Assembly (NCBI GenBank): GCA_002238485.1 | Contig: MPMG01000007.1 | Coordinates: forward strand, 62,001-126,000 | Length of the DNA stretch: 64,000 nt | Reading direction: 5' to 3' | Source of the DNA: Chloroflexi bacterium bin20 | GTDB taxonomy: Bacteria > Chloroflexota > Anaerolineae > Aggregatilineales > Phototrophicaceae | Part shown: one piece after another, positions 8,624 to 17,135 of the stretch | Layout: the number at the start of each line of letters is the position of its first letter | Numbering within the stretch: the first letter of the stretch is position 1 | The notes under the pieces: model-generated | Told to the model about the DNA's origin: nothing | The model's database searches: none | The model's input: only the letters and a program-made list of their open reading frames with translations | Program-made: the position numbers and the translations under genes

Positions 8624-9784
8624 ATGCAGTTGCAAAGCAGTCCGCAGGGCATCGTCGCTGGCAGCATCCCGCTCTTCGCCGGGCATCCCGCGCCAGAATT
8701 GCTGCCCATGCGCGGCATTGGGACTGTGCTGGCCGGCTGGGACGAGCGTCCGCCCCTGCGCGCCTTCAATTATGGCGACGAACAAGGCGATCCCAAGCTG
8801 CTGGACTTTCTGCTGGCGCGCCTGAATGACACAGAACAGCCGGGCATCGGGCGCGAGAATCTGATGATCGTGCCGGGTTCGACCGGCGGACTAGCCATGA
8901 TCACGCGCTTGCTGACATCGGCCGGCGATACCGTGCTGGTCGACGCGCCAAGCTACCGCGATGCCCTGCACATCTTCCGCGACCAGGGGCTTAGGCTGCG
9001 CGCGCTGCCCATTGATGACGAAGGTCCCAGGCTGGACGCGCTGGCTGCCGAGCTGGAGCGATTGGCGGCAGAACAAGTGATTCCGCGCTTTTATTATGTC
9101 GTGCCCAACTTTCAAAATCCCAGCGGCATCACCGTCAGCAAAATTCGCCGACGCGCCATCATCGAGCTGAGCAATCGGCATGGCTTCTGCATCGTCGAGG
9201 ACGATGTATACAGCGATTTGCGCTTTGCTGGCAGCACACCGCCGAGTTTCTATGCGCTGGCGGCTGGCGAGAATGTCTTGCGTCTGGGCAGCTTTTCAAA
9301 GACTCTGGCGCCGGGCTTGCGGCTGGGCTGGCTGATGGGCGGCTCGCGACAGATCGCCGAGTTCGTCGACAGCGGCGTGCTGCGCATGGGTGGCGGGGCG
9401 AATCCCTTTGGCGCGGCGATGGTGGCGGAGTTTTGTCACAGCGGCGCATGGCAGGCGCATGTGGACTGGCTGCGCGGGAAATATCGGGCCCGGAGAGATG
9501 TGGCGCTGGCGGCGCTGGACAGATCCATGCCGGCTGGCGTCGGTTGGACGCGCCCCGCTGGCGGCTACTTCATCTGGCTGCGGCTGCCCCGCGCGGTGGA
9601 TGTCGATGAGCTGGAGAAAAGGGCGCAGGCACAGCAAGTTTATTTCGCCAATGGGCGCGGCTTCTTTCCAGAACCTGCCGATGGCGCGCATTTTCTGCGG
9701 CTGTCCTACAGCTACCTGTCGCATGACGATTTGCGCAAGGGCATTGGCATTTTGGGGACTTTGATCGCGCAACTGGCTGGCTAG
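8624..9784 (+). CDS. PLP aminotransferase, 2-aminoadipate / MocR-catalytic type
   Basis: A 386-residue fold-type I aminotransferase without the GntR DNA-binding domain of MocR regulators. Such free-standing enzymes (LysN/ARO8 type) act on aromatic or 2-aminoadipate-like amino acids. The lysine that binds PLP is K226 in GSFSKTLAPGLRLGW. VPNFQNPSGIT, the substrate/PLP contact motif, and EDDVYSDLRF, with the PLP-pyridine Asp, are also present. A GAGGGGG site at 8609-8615 precedes the ATG and is close to the repeat region, so the intergenic repeats may affect its translation. Confidence 0.9.
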   Translation: MQLQSSPQGIVAGSIPLFAGHPAPELLPMRGIGTVLAGWDERPPLRAFNYGDEQGDPKLLDFLLARLNDTEQPGIGRENLMIVPGSTGGLAMITRLLTSAGDTVLVDAPSYRDALHIFRDQGLRLRALPIDDEGPRLDALAAELERLAAEQVIPRFYYVVPNFQNPSGITVSKIRRRAIIELSNRHGFCIVEDDVYSDLRFAGSTPPSFYALAAGENVLRLGSFSKTLAPGLRLGWLMGGSRQIAEFVDSGVLRMGGGANPFGAAMVAEFCHSGAWQAHVDWLRGKYRARRDVALAALDRSMPAGVGWTRPAGGYFIWLRLPRAVDVDELEKRAQAQQVYFANGRGFFPEPADGAHFLRLSYSYLSHDDLRKGIGILGTLIAQLAG

Positions 9785-9788
9785 ACAC

Positions 9789-9816
9789 GAAAAGAACCCG
9801 CGCGGGGCGGGCTCTC
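9789..9816 (-). terminator. Rho-independent terminator of tRNA-Gln
   Basis: Read on the minus strand, AGAGCCCGC pairs with GCGGGTTCT over a short C-rich loop and is followed by TTTT. It lies directly 3' of tRNA-Gln. Confidence 0.75.
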
Positions 9817-9830
9817 TGTCAGCAACGATC

Positions 9831-9902
9831 AGCGAGGAAAGGACTCGAACCTTTAACCTTGTGCTCCAAAGGCACCTGCTCTGCCGATTGAGCTACCTCG
9901 CT
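9831..9902 (-). tRNA. tRNA-Gln (UUG)
   Basis: A 72-nt cloverleaf: acceptor AGCGAGG / CCTCGCT, D-arm GCTC / GAGC, anticodon loop CTTTGGA giving TTG, and T-loop TTCGAGT. The first anticodon-stem pair is mismatched (G-A). CCA is not encoded. Confidence 0.93.
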
Positions 9903-9913
9903 AGATAATGCCG

Positions 9914-9941
9914 ATTCTAGCAGATTTGCGCCGCCGCTCAA
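9914..9941 (-). promoter_or_regulatory. promoter of tRNA-Gln
   Basis: On the minus strand TTGAGC (9936-9941) and TAGAAT (9914-9919) are separated by 16 bases, ending 11 bases before the tRNA. Confidence 0.65.
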
Positions 9942-10055
9942 GGTGGAAATCGTAACGCGAGCCAGCGCAAAACCTGCCGTTCACAAAACGAATTTGCATG
10001 TCGCCGCGTTCTGTAGCACACTCCACTCTGTAATTGTCCCGGTGGGAGATAATCT

Positions 10056-11327
10056 ATGCGAAGCAAGTGTATCGCAACTCTGATTGCGTTCTGTTTTCTC
10101 GGTGCCCTTGTTTCGGCGCAGCCTTTTTCTATCCGCGCAAATAGAGGACTCAACCTGAGAGCCGCGCCCAGCCTCAATGCCGATATCGCGGAGACGGTCG
10201 CTGCGGGCGCCATTCTGCAGGTCGTCGGCGAGTTTGGCCGCTGGCTGAAGGTCAACCTCTATGGAAAGGAAGTTTGGCTGGCGGATTGGGTGAATTACAG
10301 CCGCGTCGAAAGTGGCACGACGGAGCAGACAGGATCCCAGCCCGTCAGCAGCACGCCGGCGAATGTGGACAACTGCTGCGGCATCGACCGGCAATGCAGC
10401 AGCGACCAGGAATGGACGAACGGCTATTGGGCATTCCAGAATGGGCAATGCGCCGCGCCAACCGCAGTCATCCCCAATATCCCTGCGAATGTTGACAACT
10501 GCTGTTATGTCGACCGACAGTGCAGCAGCGACTGGGACTGGGAAGTCGGCTTCTATGCCTTTCGGGAAGGCCAGTGCATCGCATCCGCTCCGCGCGTGGC
10601 CAGCGCGCCGGCAACCGGAGGCAATTGCTGTTCCCTGGGTTGGAACTGCCGATTCGAAGAGGAAGGGGAGCGGGGGTTTTGGGCTTATCAGATCAATCAG
10701 TGCGCTGGCCTGCCGCAGACATCCGCGGTCACGCTTACGGGACCCGTGCCCAGGATAGAAGGTTCGAGTCGATTTGTTGGTCACATTACCGCGACGCTTA
10801 AATTTATGAAGAGCGTAGCGCCGGACTGGTACAACTATGTGATAACCGGAATGGACTCAATCGTTGAAGTCCCCGTCCCCGGTTGGAAGTTTGGGGACTT
10901 CTGCACCGCGCGCGCTTATGATCGCGAAAGAAGAGTCACCCTGGAATCTTGCTGGGTATTTTATAATGCGGAGCTTGGAGTCCCTGAGTTCGATCAAGCT
11001 TCAACAGCTGCAGCGCTTGGCCATGAGGCTTGCCACATACATACGCATGTAGAGGGAAAGTACTTTGCGACGCATGAAGACGAGGAAGCGGAGTGCAGGA
11101 AATTCGGAACGGGCGCGAGTGTACTCTTTGACAGCGCCCTCGCAACTGGTCTTGACCCGAGGCGCGGGACGTCATACTTTGAGAAAGATCGCGCATTGAG
11201 CTTGCTCAGACAAAACTGCTCGGAAGGATATAGAGCAGATCTGTTTTGTCCGACGCTTCAAAGGCTGGAAGACATATGGAGAAACGTGCCATACGCGATT
11301 TTTCCACCTGGGGCGCCTGAGTGGTGA
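10056..11327 (+). CDS. secreted SH3 / Cys-repeat / HExxH protein, copy 1
   Basis: A 423-residue exported protein of unknown function. A signal peptide (to about residue 21, ...GALVSAQ) is followed by a bacterial SH3 domain (RGLNLRAAPSLNADI ... WLKVNLYGKEVWLADWV). Three cysteine modules of about 32 residues come next, each of the form NCC-x4/5-C-x8/10-W..G..A(F/Y)..(G/N)QC. The C-terminal domain has LGHEACHIHTH followed by a Glu-rich EDEEAEC, like a zinc-metallopeptidase site. The gene is followed in tandem by a close paralogue whose upstream region is almost identical. A GGGAG site precedes the ATG. Activity is inferred, and no known peptidase family is assigned. Confidence 0.85.
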   Translation: MRSKCIATLIAFCFLGALVSAQPFSIRANRGLNLRAAPSLNADIAETVAAGAILQVVGEFGRWLKVNLYGKEVWLADWVNYSRVESGTTEQTGSQPVSSTPANVDNCCGIDRQCSSDQEWTNGYWAFQNGQCAAPTAVIPNIPANVDNCCYVDRQCSSDWDWEVGFYAFREGQCIASAPRVASAPATGGNCCSLGWNCRFEEEGERGFWAYQINQCAGLPQTSAVTLTGPVPRIEGSSRFVGHITATLKFMKSVAPDWYNYVITGMDSIVEVPVPGWKFGDFCTARAYDRERRVTLESCWVFYNAELGVPEFDQASTAAALGHEACHIHTHVEGKYFATHEDEEAECRKFGTGASVLFDSALATGLDPRRGTSYFEKDRALSLLRQNCSEGYRADLFCPTLQRLEDIWRNVPYAIFPPGAPEW

Positions 11328-11335
11328 GTTCGTAG

Positions 11336-11423
11336 CCATCCCCGCTGCCGGGTCCATAACTCTGCACGCCGATCGCCTCATCCAGCGGAACGACGAAAGC
11401 GACGCCGTGATTCGGCTCCGTCG
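11336..11423 (-). pseudogene. remnant of the PII-like gene 3' end
   Basis: On the minus strand this stretch encodes EPNHGVAFVVPLDEAIGV, identical to the C-terminal part of the intact PII-like protein at 12940-13323. It then changes to an unrelated tail and lacks the rest of the gene. It is a by-product of the tandem duplication: the duplicated segment carried about 85 bases of the neighbouring gene. Confidence 0.8.
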
Positions 11424-11513
11424 GAGATTATCGAAAGAATTTGCTAATGAAGATCAGGTTAGTCGTTGTGGGGGCAAAGCAGCGCGTATCCAGCCAATTC
11501 GCTACTCCCAGCG

Positions 11514-13030
11514 ACGCGAGCCAGCGCAAAACCTGCCGTTCACAAAACGAATTTGCATGTCGCCGCGTTCTGTAGCACACTCCACTCTGTAATTGTCCCG
11601 GTGGGAGATAATCTATGCGAAGCAAGTGTATCGCAGCTCTGATTGCGTTCTGTTTTCTCGGTGCCCTTGTTTCGGCGCAGCCTTATTCTGTTCGCGCGAA
11701 CCGGGGACTGAACTTGAGAGCCGCGCCCAGCCTCAATGCCGATATCGCGGAGACGGTCTCCGCGGGCGCGCTCCTGCAGGTGGTCGGCAAGTTCAATCGC
11801 TGGCTGAAGGTCAACCTCTATGGAAAGGAAGTTTGGCTGGCGGATTGGGTGAATTACAGCCGCGTCGAAAGTGGCACGACGGAGCAGACAGGATCCCAGC
11901 CCGTCAGCAGCACGCCGGCGAATGTGGACAACTGCTGCGGCATCGACCGACAATGCAGCAGCGACCAGGAATGGACGAACGGCTATTGGGCATTCCAGAA
12001 TGGGCAGTGCGCCGCGCCCGCGCCGCCTCAGCCGCAGACATCCGCAGCGCCTGTGGGCAATGTGCCTGCGAATGTAGACAACTGCTGTTATCTTGACCGA
12101 CAGTGCAATACCGACTTGGAGTGGATGGCCGGCTGGCAGGCCTATCGGAACGGGCAATGCGCCGGGTCCGCGTACGCGCAGCGCGTGGCCAGCGCGCCGG
12201 CAACCGGAGGCAATTGCTGTTCCCTTGGTTGGACCTGCGCACCGAATTGGAAAGGGGGCGTGGAATTGGAGCAGGGTTATTGGGCTTATCAGATCAATCA
12301 GTGCGCTGGCCTGCCGGAGACTTCCGCGGTCACGCTCACGGGACCCGTGCCCAGGATAGAAGGTTCGAGTCGATTTGTTCAACACATTACAGAGACGCTT
12401 AAATTTATGAAGAGCGTAGCGCCGGCCTGGTACAACTATGTGATAACCGGAATGGACTCAATCGTTGAAGTCCACGTCCCCGGTTGGAAGTTTGGGGACT
12501 CCTGCACCGCGCGCGCTTATGATCGCGAAAGAAGAGTCACCCTGGAATCTTGCTGGGCAATTTACGCGGAGTCTGAGGAGGAGCTTGGAATCCCTAAGGG
12601 CGGTCAAGTGTCAACAGCTGCGGCGCTTGGCCATGAGGCTTGCCACATACATACGCATGAAGAGGGAAAGCACTTTGCGTCGCAAGAAGACGAGGAAGCG
12701 GAGTGCAGGAAATTCGGAGGGGGCGCAATAGTACTCCTTAATACCGCCCTCGCAACTGGTCTTGGCCCGATGAGTGGGACGCATTACTTTCATCAAGAAA
12801 GCGCAAGAAGCGCTCTCAGACGATTCTGCTCGGAAGGATATAGGGCAGATCTGTTTTGTCCGACGCTTCATAGGATGGAAGACATATGGAGAAACGTGCC
12901 ATACGCGGTTTTTCCACCTGGGGAGCCTGAGGATGAGTTTTAGCCATCTCCGTTCTCAGGCTGGCGCACGCCGATCGCCTCGTCCAGCGGCACGACGAAT
13001 GCCACGCCGTGATTCGGCTCCAGCAGGTCG
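11514..13030 (+). repeat. tandem duplication, unit 2
   Basis: Second unit, offset 1,559 bp from unit 1. Its right side continues into the intact PII-like gene. Similarity between units ends close to 13030, matching the end of the remnant in unit 1 at about 11423. Confidence 0.85.
11615..12943 (+). CDS. secreted SH3 / Cys-repeat / HExxH protein, copy 2
   Basis: A 442-residue paralogue of the preceding gene. Residues 1-22 form the signal peptide and 24-90 the bacterial SH3 domain. Cys modules lie at 103-132 (NVDNCCGIDRQC), 153-182 (NVDNCCYLDRQC) and 199-230 (GGNCCSLGWTC). The C-terminal domain has H340-E-A-C-H344 with H346 and H348 nearby and a Glu/Asp cluster at 358-363. The two copies are nearly identical over the SH3 domain and first Cys module. 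They differ most in linker lengths between modules and in the segment around 315-335, suggesting divergence concentrated in exposed parts. The stop overlaps the convergent PII-like gene by four bases. Confidence 0.85.
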   Translation: MRSKCIAALIAFCFLGALVSAQPYSVRANRGLNLRAAPSLNADIAETVSAGALLQVVGKFNRWLKVNLYGKEVWLADWVNYSRVESGTTEQTGSQPVSSTPANVDNCCGIDRQCSSDQEWTNGYWAFQNGQCAAPAPPQPQTSAAPVGNVPANVDNCCYLDRQCNTDLEWMAGWQAYRNGQCAGSAYAQRVASAPATGGNCCSLGWTCAPNWKGGVELEQGYWAYQINQCAGLPETSAVTLTGPVPRIEGSSRFVQHITETLKFMKSVAPAWYNYVITGMDSIVEVHVPGWKFGDSCTARAYDRERRVTLESCWAIYAESEEELGIPKGGQVSTAAALGHEACHIHTHEEGKHFASQEDEEAECRKFGGGAIVLLNTALATGLGPMSGTHYFHQESARSALRRFCSEGYRADLFCPTLHRMEDIWRNVPYAVFPPGEPEDEF

Positions 13031-13323
13031 CCCATCACAGCGCGCGCTTCATCCAGGAGCGTGGTCACCAGTTCTTTGGGCACGACCGAAAGCAGCACAT
13101 GATTGTTAAGTTCCGTTTCGCGCAGCACATAAGCCATCATGCTGGTCATGGAACTGGCGATGTGCAGCGGCACTTCTAAACTGTCGCCCATCATCTTGCG
13201 CTGCAAGCTATGCAGGCCGAAGCTCTTGAGAACGGTGACGCCTGGCGCGCCCGCCTCTTGCCAACGGACGGCGACTTCCAGTCCGTTTTCCACATTCGAT
13301 GTGATGAGGATAATCAATTTCAT
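12940..13323 (-). CDS. PII-like signalling protein coupled to antiporter
   Basis: A 127-residue protein beginning MKLIILITSNVENGLEVAVR. It has the size and strand pattern of the PII / CutA ferredoxin-like fold, but without the classical GlnB uridylylation loop. A nitrogen role is therefore not supported. The start is fixed by an ATGA overlap with the CPA2 antiporter upstream, and the open frame further 5' belongs to antiporter DNA. Known PII-like proteins coded beside transporters, such as SbtB with SbtA, bind a nucleotide and gate the partner. I infer the same sort of job here: sensing a nucleotide and controlling the antiporter. A direct ligand is not evident. Confidence 0.7.
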   Translation of the reverse strand: MKLIILITSNVENGLEVAVRWQEAGAPGVTVLKSFGLHSLQRKMMGDSLEVPLHIASSMTSMMAYVLRETELNNHVLLSVVPKELVTTLLDEARAVMGDLLEPNHGVAFVVPLDEAIGVRQPENGDG

Positions 13324-14732
13324 AGGGTACTGTCTCCTGTCGCTGCGCCCGCGAGCGCGCGATTGGCAATTTCCTCTTGATTCCTGCCCTGGAATACCCA
13401 ACGCACCATCGGCGGCGTCAGCACCGTTGTCAACAGAATGACCATGAATAGCGAGGCGTACAATTCGCTGCCGCCATCGAGCAAGCCGCTGGTCAAGCCA
13501 ATCGAAATGATGATCAGCCCGACTTCGCCGCGCGAAACCATGCAAACGCCCACCCGCAGCGATTCGCGCAGGTCGAAGCCGCCCATCCTCGCGCCGATGC
13601 CAGCCCCAAAGACCTTGCTGATCACCGCCATCAACAGCAGCACCAGCATGAAGGGCAGCGCCTCCAGCGGGAAGGAGCTGAGGTCGGTCTCCAAGCCCAC
13701 ATCAATGAAGAATATGGGCACGAGGAAGACATAGGCCAGGTGCGTCATGGTCTGTTCGATTTCCTGCTTCATGCCATGCCCGTGCAACTGGCTCAAGCCG
13801 ACGCCAGCGATAAATGCGCCGGTGATGGCAGCCACGCCGCCAAAATACTCCGCCGACCAGCCGAAGAACAGCGCCGCCGCCAGCGCAAAGATAGGGATGC
13901 CATAGGCTTGCGCAAGCTGTGGTCGAGTGCGGATCCAACGAAATGCCCGCGGCAATCCATACCAAGCCAGCGCGAAAGCTACGGCGATGTAGCCAGCCAT
14001 CTGCAAAACGATCACCAACAACTGGCTGAGGTCTGCGCCGCCTTCGTTTGCTTGCGCGCCCGCCAGCACCAGCGTGAGCGACACCGCCAAAATCGCCAGC
14101 ACATCGTCTATCAATGCGGTTGCCAGCAGCGCGTTGCCTTCTTTTGTGTGCAGATAGCCCAGCTCCAGCAAGACCTGCGCCGAGATGCTCACCGATGTTG
14201 CCGCCAGCGTCACCCCAGCGAAGAGCGCCGGGAACATGTCATATCCCGCCGGAATGACCACCGCGACGGTAAATGCCACGGGCACAAGCACGCCCAGCAC
14301 GCCGGCGAATACCGCCACTTTACCCACCTTGACCAGCTCGCTGAGGTGCACTTCCAAGCCGATATTGAACATCAGCAACAGCACGCCCAGCTCTGCCAGT
14401 TCCTTGAGCGTGTGCTGCAAGTCGACGCCCTGCAAGATGCCCCAATGCAACATGTCCAGCACGGTGGGACCAAGCACGACGCCCACCAGCAGCTGCCCCA
14501 GCACGCGCGGTTGCTGCAAGCGCCTGGCCAGTGCCCCGCCCGCACGCGATGCCAGCAAGATGATGCCCAGCGCGAACATCAGCGGGATGAAGGCGTTGAC
14601 CGCGTCCGCCTCGCCCTCGGTGGAAGCAGCCAAAGCCGGCAGCAGACCCTGCGCGAAGAGCCAGGCGAATGCCAGCATCAAGACCAGCATGCGCCGGCGC
14701 AACAGTGCAGCCAGTTGCTTCAAGTCGCCCAC
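13320..14732 (-). CDS. CPA2-type cation/proton antiporter
   Basis: About 470 residues of a KefB/GerN-type Na+/H+ or K+/H+ exchanger, with roughly 12 hydrophobic segments and no RCK/TrkA-N domain at the C terminus. Landmarks are the ALGIILLASRAGGALARRL and QPRVLGQLLVGVVLGP helices, LLLMFNIGLE, and the ITGAFIAGVGLS region. The start is uncertain. A GTG at 14730-14732 after GAGGAAAG is preferred because it leaves room for the divergent promoter of the next gene. ATG at 14688-14690, giving a signal-like MLVLMLAFAWLFAQGLL, is the alternative. It is translationally coupled to the PII-like gene. Confidence 0.88.
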   Translation of the reverse strand: MGDLKQLAALLRRRMLVLMLAFAWLFAQGLLPALAASTEGEADAVNAFIPLMFALGIILLASRAGGALARRLQQPRVLGQLLVGVVLGPTVLDMLHWGILQGVDLQHTLKELAELGVLLLMFNIGLEVHLSELVKVGKVAVFAGVLGVLVPVAFTVAVVIPAGYDMFPALFAGVTLAATSVSISAQVLLELGYLHTKEGNALLATALIDDVLAILAVSLTLVLAGAQANEGGADLSQLLVIVLQMAGYIAVAFALAWYGLPRAFRWIRTRPQLAQAYGIPIFALAAALFFGWSAEYFGGVAAITGAFIAGVGLSQLHGHGMKQEIEQTMTHLAYVFLVPIFFIDVGLETDLSSFPLEALPFMLVLLLMAVISKVFGAGIGARMGGFDLRESLRVGVCMVSRGEVGLIIISIGLTSGLLDGGSELYASLFMVILLTTVLTPPMVRWVFQGRNQEEIANRALAGAATGDSTL

Positions 14733-14745
14733 CTTTCCTCTCGTA

Positions 14746-14773
14746 TTGGTCGATGCTACGCAACTAGTATAAT
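14746..14773 (+). promoter_or_regulatory. promoter of the galactonate dehydratase gene
   Basis: TTGGTC (14746-14751), 16-base spacer and a perfect TATAAT (14768-14773). The predicted start near 14780 leaves a leader of about 35 bases. Confidence 0.65.
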
Positions 14774-14814
14774 GGAAATACTCAAATCGGCGAATCCAAT
14801 GCAAAGGCGCTGCC

Positions 14815-15963
14815 ATGAAAATCACCGCGCTGGAATTGTTCACCCTGAAACCACGTTGGCTCTTTTTGAAAATTTCCACAGATGATGGCTATTTTGGCTG
14901 GGGCGAGCCGATCGTGGAAGGGCAGGCGGGCACGGTGCGCGGCGCTGTCGAAGACATGGCCGATTACCTGCTAGGGCGCGATCCAAGGCAGATCGAAGAT
15001 ATCTGGCAGACGCTCTTTCGCGGACGGTTCTATCGCGGCGGACCCGTGATGATGAGCGCTATCGCCGGCGTCAACCAGGCGCTTTGGGATATCAAAGGCA
15101 AGGTTCATGGCGTGCCGGCTTATGAGTTGCTGGGCGGCAAGGTGCGCGACAAAGTGCAGGTCTACGCGCATGTCGGCGGAGAGACGCCAGCGGATGCGGC
15201 GCAGGCGGCGCAAAAACTCAAAGACGAGGGGCTGCGGGCGCTGAAGATGGGCGCGGTCGGCAATGTGCATTTCATGGACAGCTTCGCGCATATCGACGCG
15301 GCGGTGGAGCGTGTGGCAGCCGTGCGCGAACAGGTCGGCGACGCTGTGGGCATCGCGGTCGATTTTCACGGGCGCGTGCACAAACCCATGGCCAAAATGC
15401 TCATCCGCGAGCTAGAGCCCTATCACCTCATGTTCGTCGAAGAGCCCATCCTGCCCATGCACAACGAAGGGCTGCTGGATATCAAACGATCGACATGCAT
15501 TCCCATCGCCACGGGCGAGCGCATGTATTCGCGCTGGGATTTCAAGACCATCCTGGCCGAGGGCAGCGTGGATATCATCCAGCCCGATGTATCGCATGCC
15601 GGCGGCATATCGGAAGTTTTCAAGATCGCCGCCATGGCCGAAGCCTACGATGTCGCGCTGGCGCCGCATTGTCCCTTGGGTCCTATTGCCTTGGCCAGCT
15701 GCCTGCAAGTCGATGCAGTAGCCTACAATGCATTGATCCAAGAGCAGAGTCTGGGCATCCACTACAACGAGGATGTCGATCTGCTGGACTACCTGGCTGA
15801 CCGCAGCGTGTTTGATTATCGGGATGGCTTTGTCAAGGTGCCGACCGCGCCTGGCTTGGGTATCAACATAGACGAAGACAAAGTGCGCGCCTCCAGCGAT
15901 CACAATTTCCGCTGGCGAAACCCGCAATGGCGCAGGAATGATGGCGCTGTGGCGGAGTGGTAG
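14815..15963 (+). CDS. dgoD: D-galactonate dehydratase
   Basis: A 382-residue enolase-superfamily enzyme, the same length as E. coli DgoD, that dehydrates D-galactonate to 2-keto-3-deoxygalactonate. The N-terminal capping domain (MKITALELFTLKPRWLFLKI) is followed by a barrel with AVDFHGRVHKPMAK, FVEEPILPMHNEG, IATGERMYSRWDF, IQPDVSHAGGISE and APHCPLGPIALA. The Asp and Glu residues at the ends of those strands bind Mg and the His residues serve in acid/base catalysis, as expected for the galactonate/mandelate racemase group. No 2-keto-3-deoxygalactonate kinase or aldolase gene is next to it. Sugar-acid use nonetheless fits with the ribulokinase and oxidoreductases elsewhere in the window. Confidence 0.9.
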   Translation: MKITALELFTLKPRWLFLKISTDDGYFGWGEPIVEGQAGTVRGAVEDMADYLLGRDPRQIEDIWQTLFRGRFYRGGPVMMSAIAGVNQALWDIKGKVHGVPAYELLGGKVRDKVQVYAHVGGETPADAAQAAQKLKDEGLRALKMGAVGNVHFMDSFAHIDAAVERVAAVREQVGDAVGIAVDFHGRVHKPMAKMLIRELEPYHLMFVEEPILPMHNEGLLDIKRSTCIPIATGERMYSRWDFKTILAEGSVDIIQPDVSHAGGISEVFKIAAMAEAYDVALAPHCPLGPIALASCLQVDAVAYNALIQEQSLGIHYNEDVDLLDYLADRSVFDYRDGFVKVPTAPGLGINIDEDKVRASSDHNFRWRNPQWRRNDGAVAEW

Positions 15964-15971
15964 GCAGCTGC

Positions 15972-17117
15972 TTATTGCCAGCGCCCCACATCAACTGCCC
16001 CGGCGCTGACACCATGTAGCAGCTTGTCGACGGCTCGTTCTGCCGATGCCGCGCCCATCGCCAAGCCATGTCCGCTGAAGCCGACCGCGAAGCCCACGCG
16101 TGGCTTGCCCGGCAAGGTCCCCACCAGTGGCAGTCCATCACAGCTGAATCCCATGATGCCGCTCCAGCGCTGCGCGACCGGCGCCGTGACATCGGGGAAG
16201 TATTTTTTCAGGTAGCTGTCCAGAAAAGCCTGTACATTGGGGTTCAGGCGGTCTTCGCTGGTGTCGTTTTCTTCGCTGCGGAATTGTTTGCGTCCACCAC
16301 CCAGCAAAAAGCGCCCATCAAAGGTGCTGCGGTAATACATATAGCCATAATCGCTGTAACCGCAATAGGGGAGGGGAGCTTGTTCCAGGGGCTCGGTGAC
16401 CAGGCATTGCGCGCGCGTCGGCACGACCTTGCCAAGGAACCAGGGGTCGATCTGCGGCGACCAGGCGTTCGTGCACAGCAAAACATAGCGCGCCAGGAAG
16501 CGATAATGCCGCGTGTATACCGCGACCCGCTCGCCAGCACAGTCGATGCGATAAACCTCGTTGTTGGTGATGAGTTCTGCGCCGCTCTGCGCCATGACAC
16601 TGCGCGCCAGCAGGTAGGGCTGCACGCCGGCGTCCAGCGGCTGTTCGATGCCCGCGTGATAACCGCGCCGCAGTGGATCGCGGCTGTGGTAGTTGATGTC
16701 GATGCCATCTTTGTCCAGCGCCCGCGCCGCGCATTCCAGCTCTTTCGCTTCTTCGGGCGATTCCGCCAGCAGCAGCGAGCCGCATTCATTAATCGGCACA
16801 GCAAAGTCACTGCTGCGCACAAAGCTGCGCCACAGATCCATGCTGCGCGCCGAAAGCGCCCACATCTCGCGGGCGACTGACTGTCCATACCGCTCGATAG
16901 CGCGGTGATAATAGGTATCCAGCCCGCTGATCATGAAGCCGGCATTGCGACCGCTCGCGCCCAAGCCAGCATCGCGCGCATCGGTAACCACGACATCGCG
17001 TCCGTGAACCTGCCCAGCGAAGTAAGCCGCCGTTCCACCGACCAGCCCGGCGCCCACAACCAGAAAGTCGACTTCGCGCTCTTGCTGCTGCGTCCGCTGC
17101 CAGTGTGATACGGTCAT
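15972..17117 (-). CDS. FAD-dependent DAO-family oxidoreductase
   Basis: A 381-residue flavoprotein with an N-terminal FAD-binding fold (VDFLVVGAGLVGGTAAYFAG) and the LGASGRNAGFMISG stretch typical of glycine / gamma-glutamylputrescine / D-amino acid oxidases. The C-terminal GFAVGFSGHGLAMG motif closes the FAD site. It probably oxidises a secondary or primary amine, giving an imine and H2O2, but the substrate cannot be read from sequence. It sits convergent to dgoD (8 bases apart). A TIM-barrel isomerase gene lies 18 bases upstream on the same strand, so the two may form a short operon. Confidence 0.88.
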   Translation of the reverse strand: MTVSHWQRTQQQEREVDFLVVGAGLVGGTAAYFAGQVHGRDVVVTDARDAGLGASGRNAGFMISGLDTYYHRAIERYGQSVAREMWALSARSMDLWRSFVRSSDFAVPINECGSLLLAESPEEAKELECAARALDKDGIDINYHSRDPLRRGYHAGIEQPLDAGVQPYLLARSVMAQSGAELITNNEVYRIDCAGERVAVYTRHYRFLARYVLLCTNAWSPQIDPWFLGKVVPTRAQCLVTEPLEQAPLPYCGYSDYGYMYYRSTFDGRFLLGGGRKQFRSEENDTSEDRLNPNVQAFLDSYLKKYFPDVTAPVAQRWSGIMGFSCDGLPLVGTLPGKPRVGFAVGFSGHGLAMGAASAERAVDKLLHGVSAGAVDVGRWQ

Positions 17118-17135
17118 AGTGTCTGCTCTCCGCCT

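Larger units (their letters stand above)
9955..11513 (+). repeat. tandem duplication, unit 1
   Basis: Unit 1 of a 1,559-bp tandem duplication. It starts at ACGCGAGCCAGCGC, holds a 100-base upstream region almost identical to that of unit 2, one SH3/metallopeptidase gene, and a remnant of the PII-like gene end. The last 90 bases before unit 2 have no counterpart that I can find. Confidence 0.9.

Noticed and set aside
12940..13545. Longer form of the PII-like gene starting at 13545
   Set aside because: The extra 74 residues lie inside the antiporter gene and look random. The ATGA overlap fixes the start at 13323.
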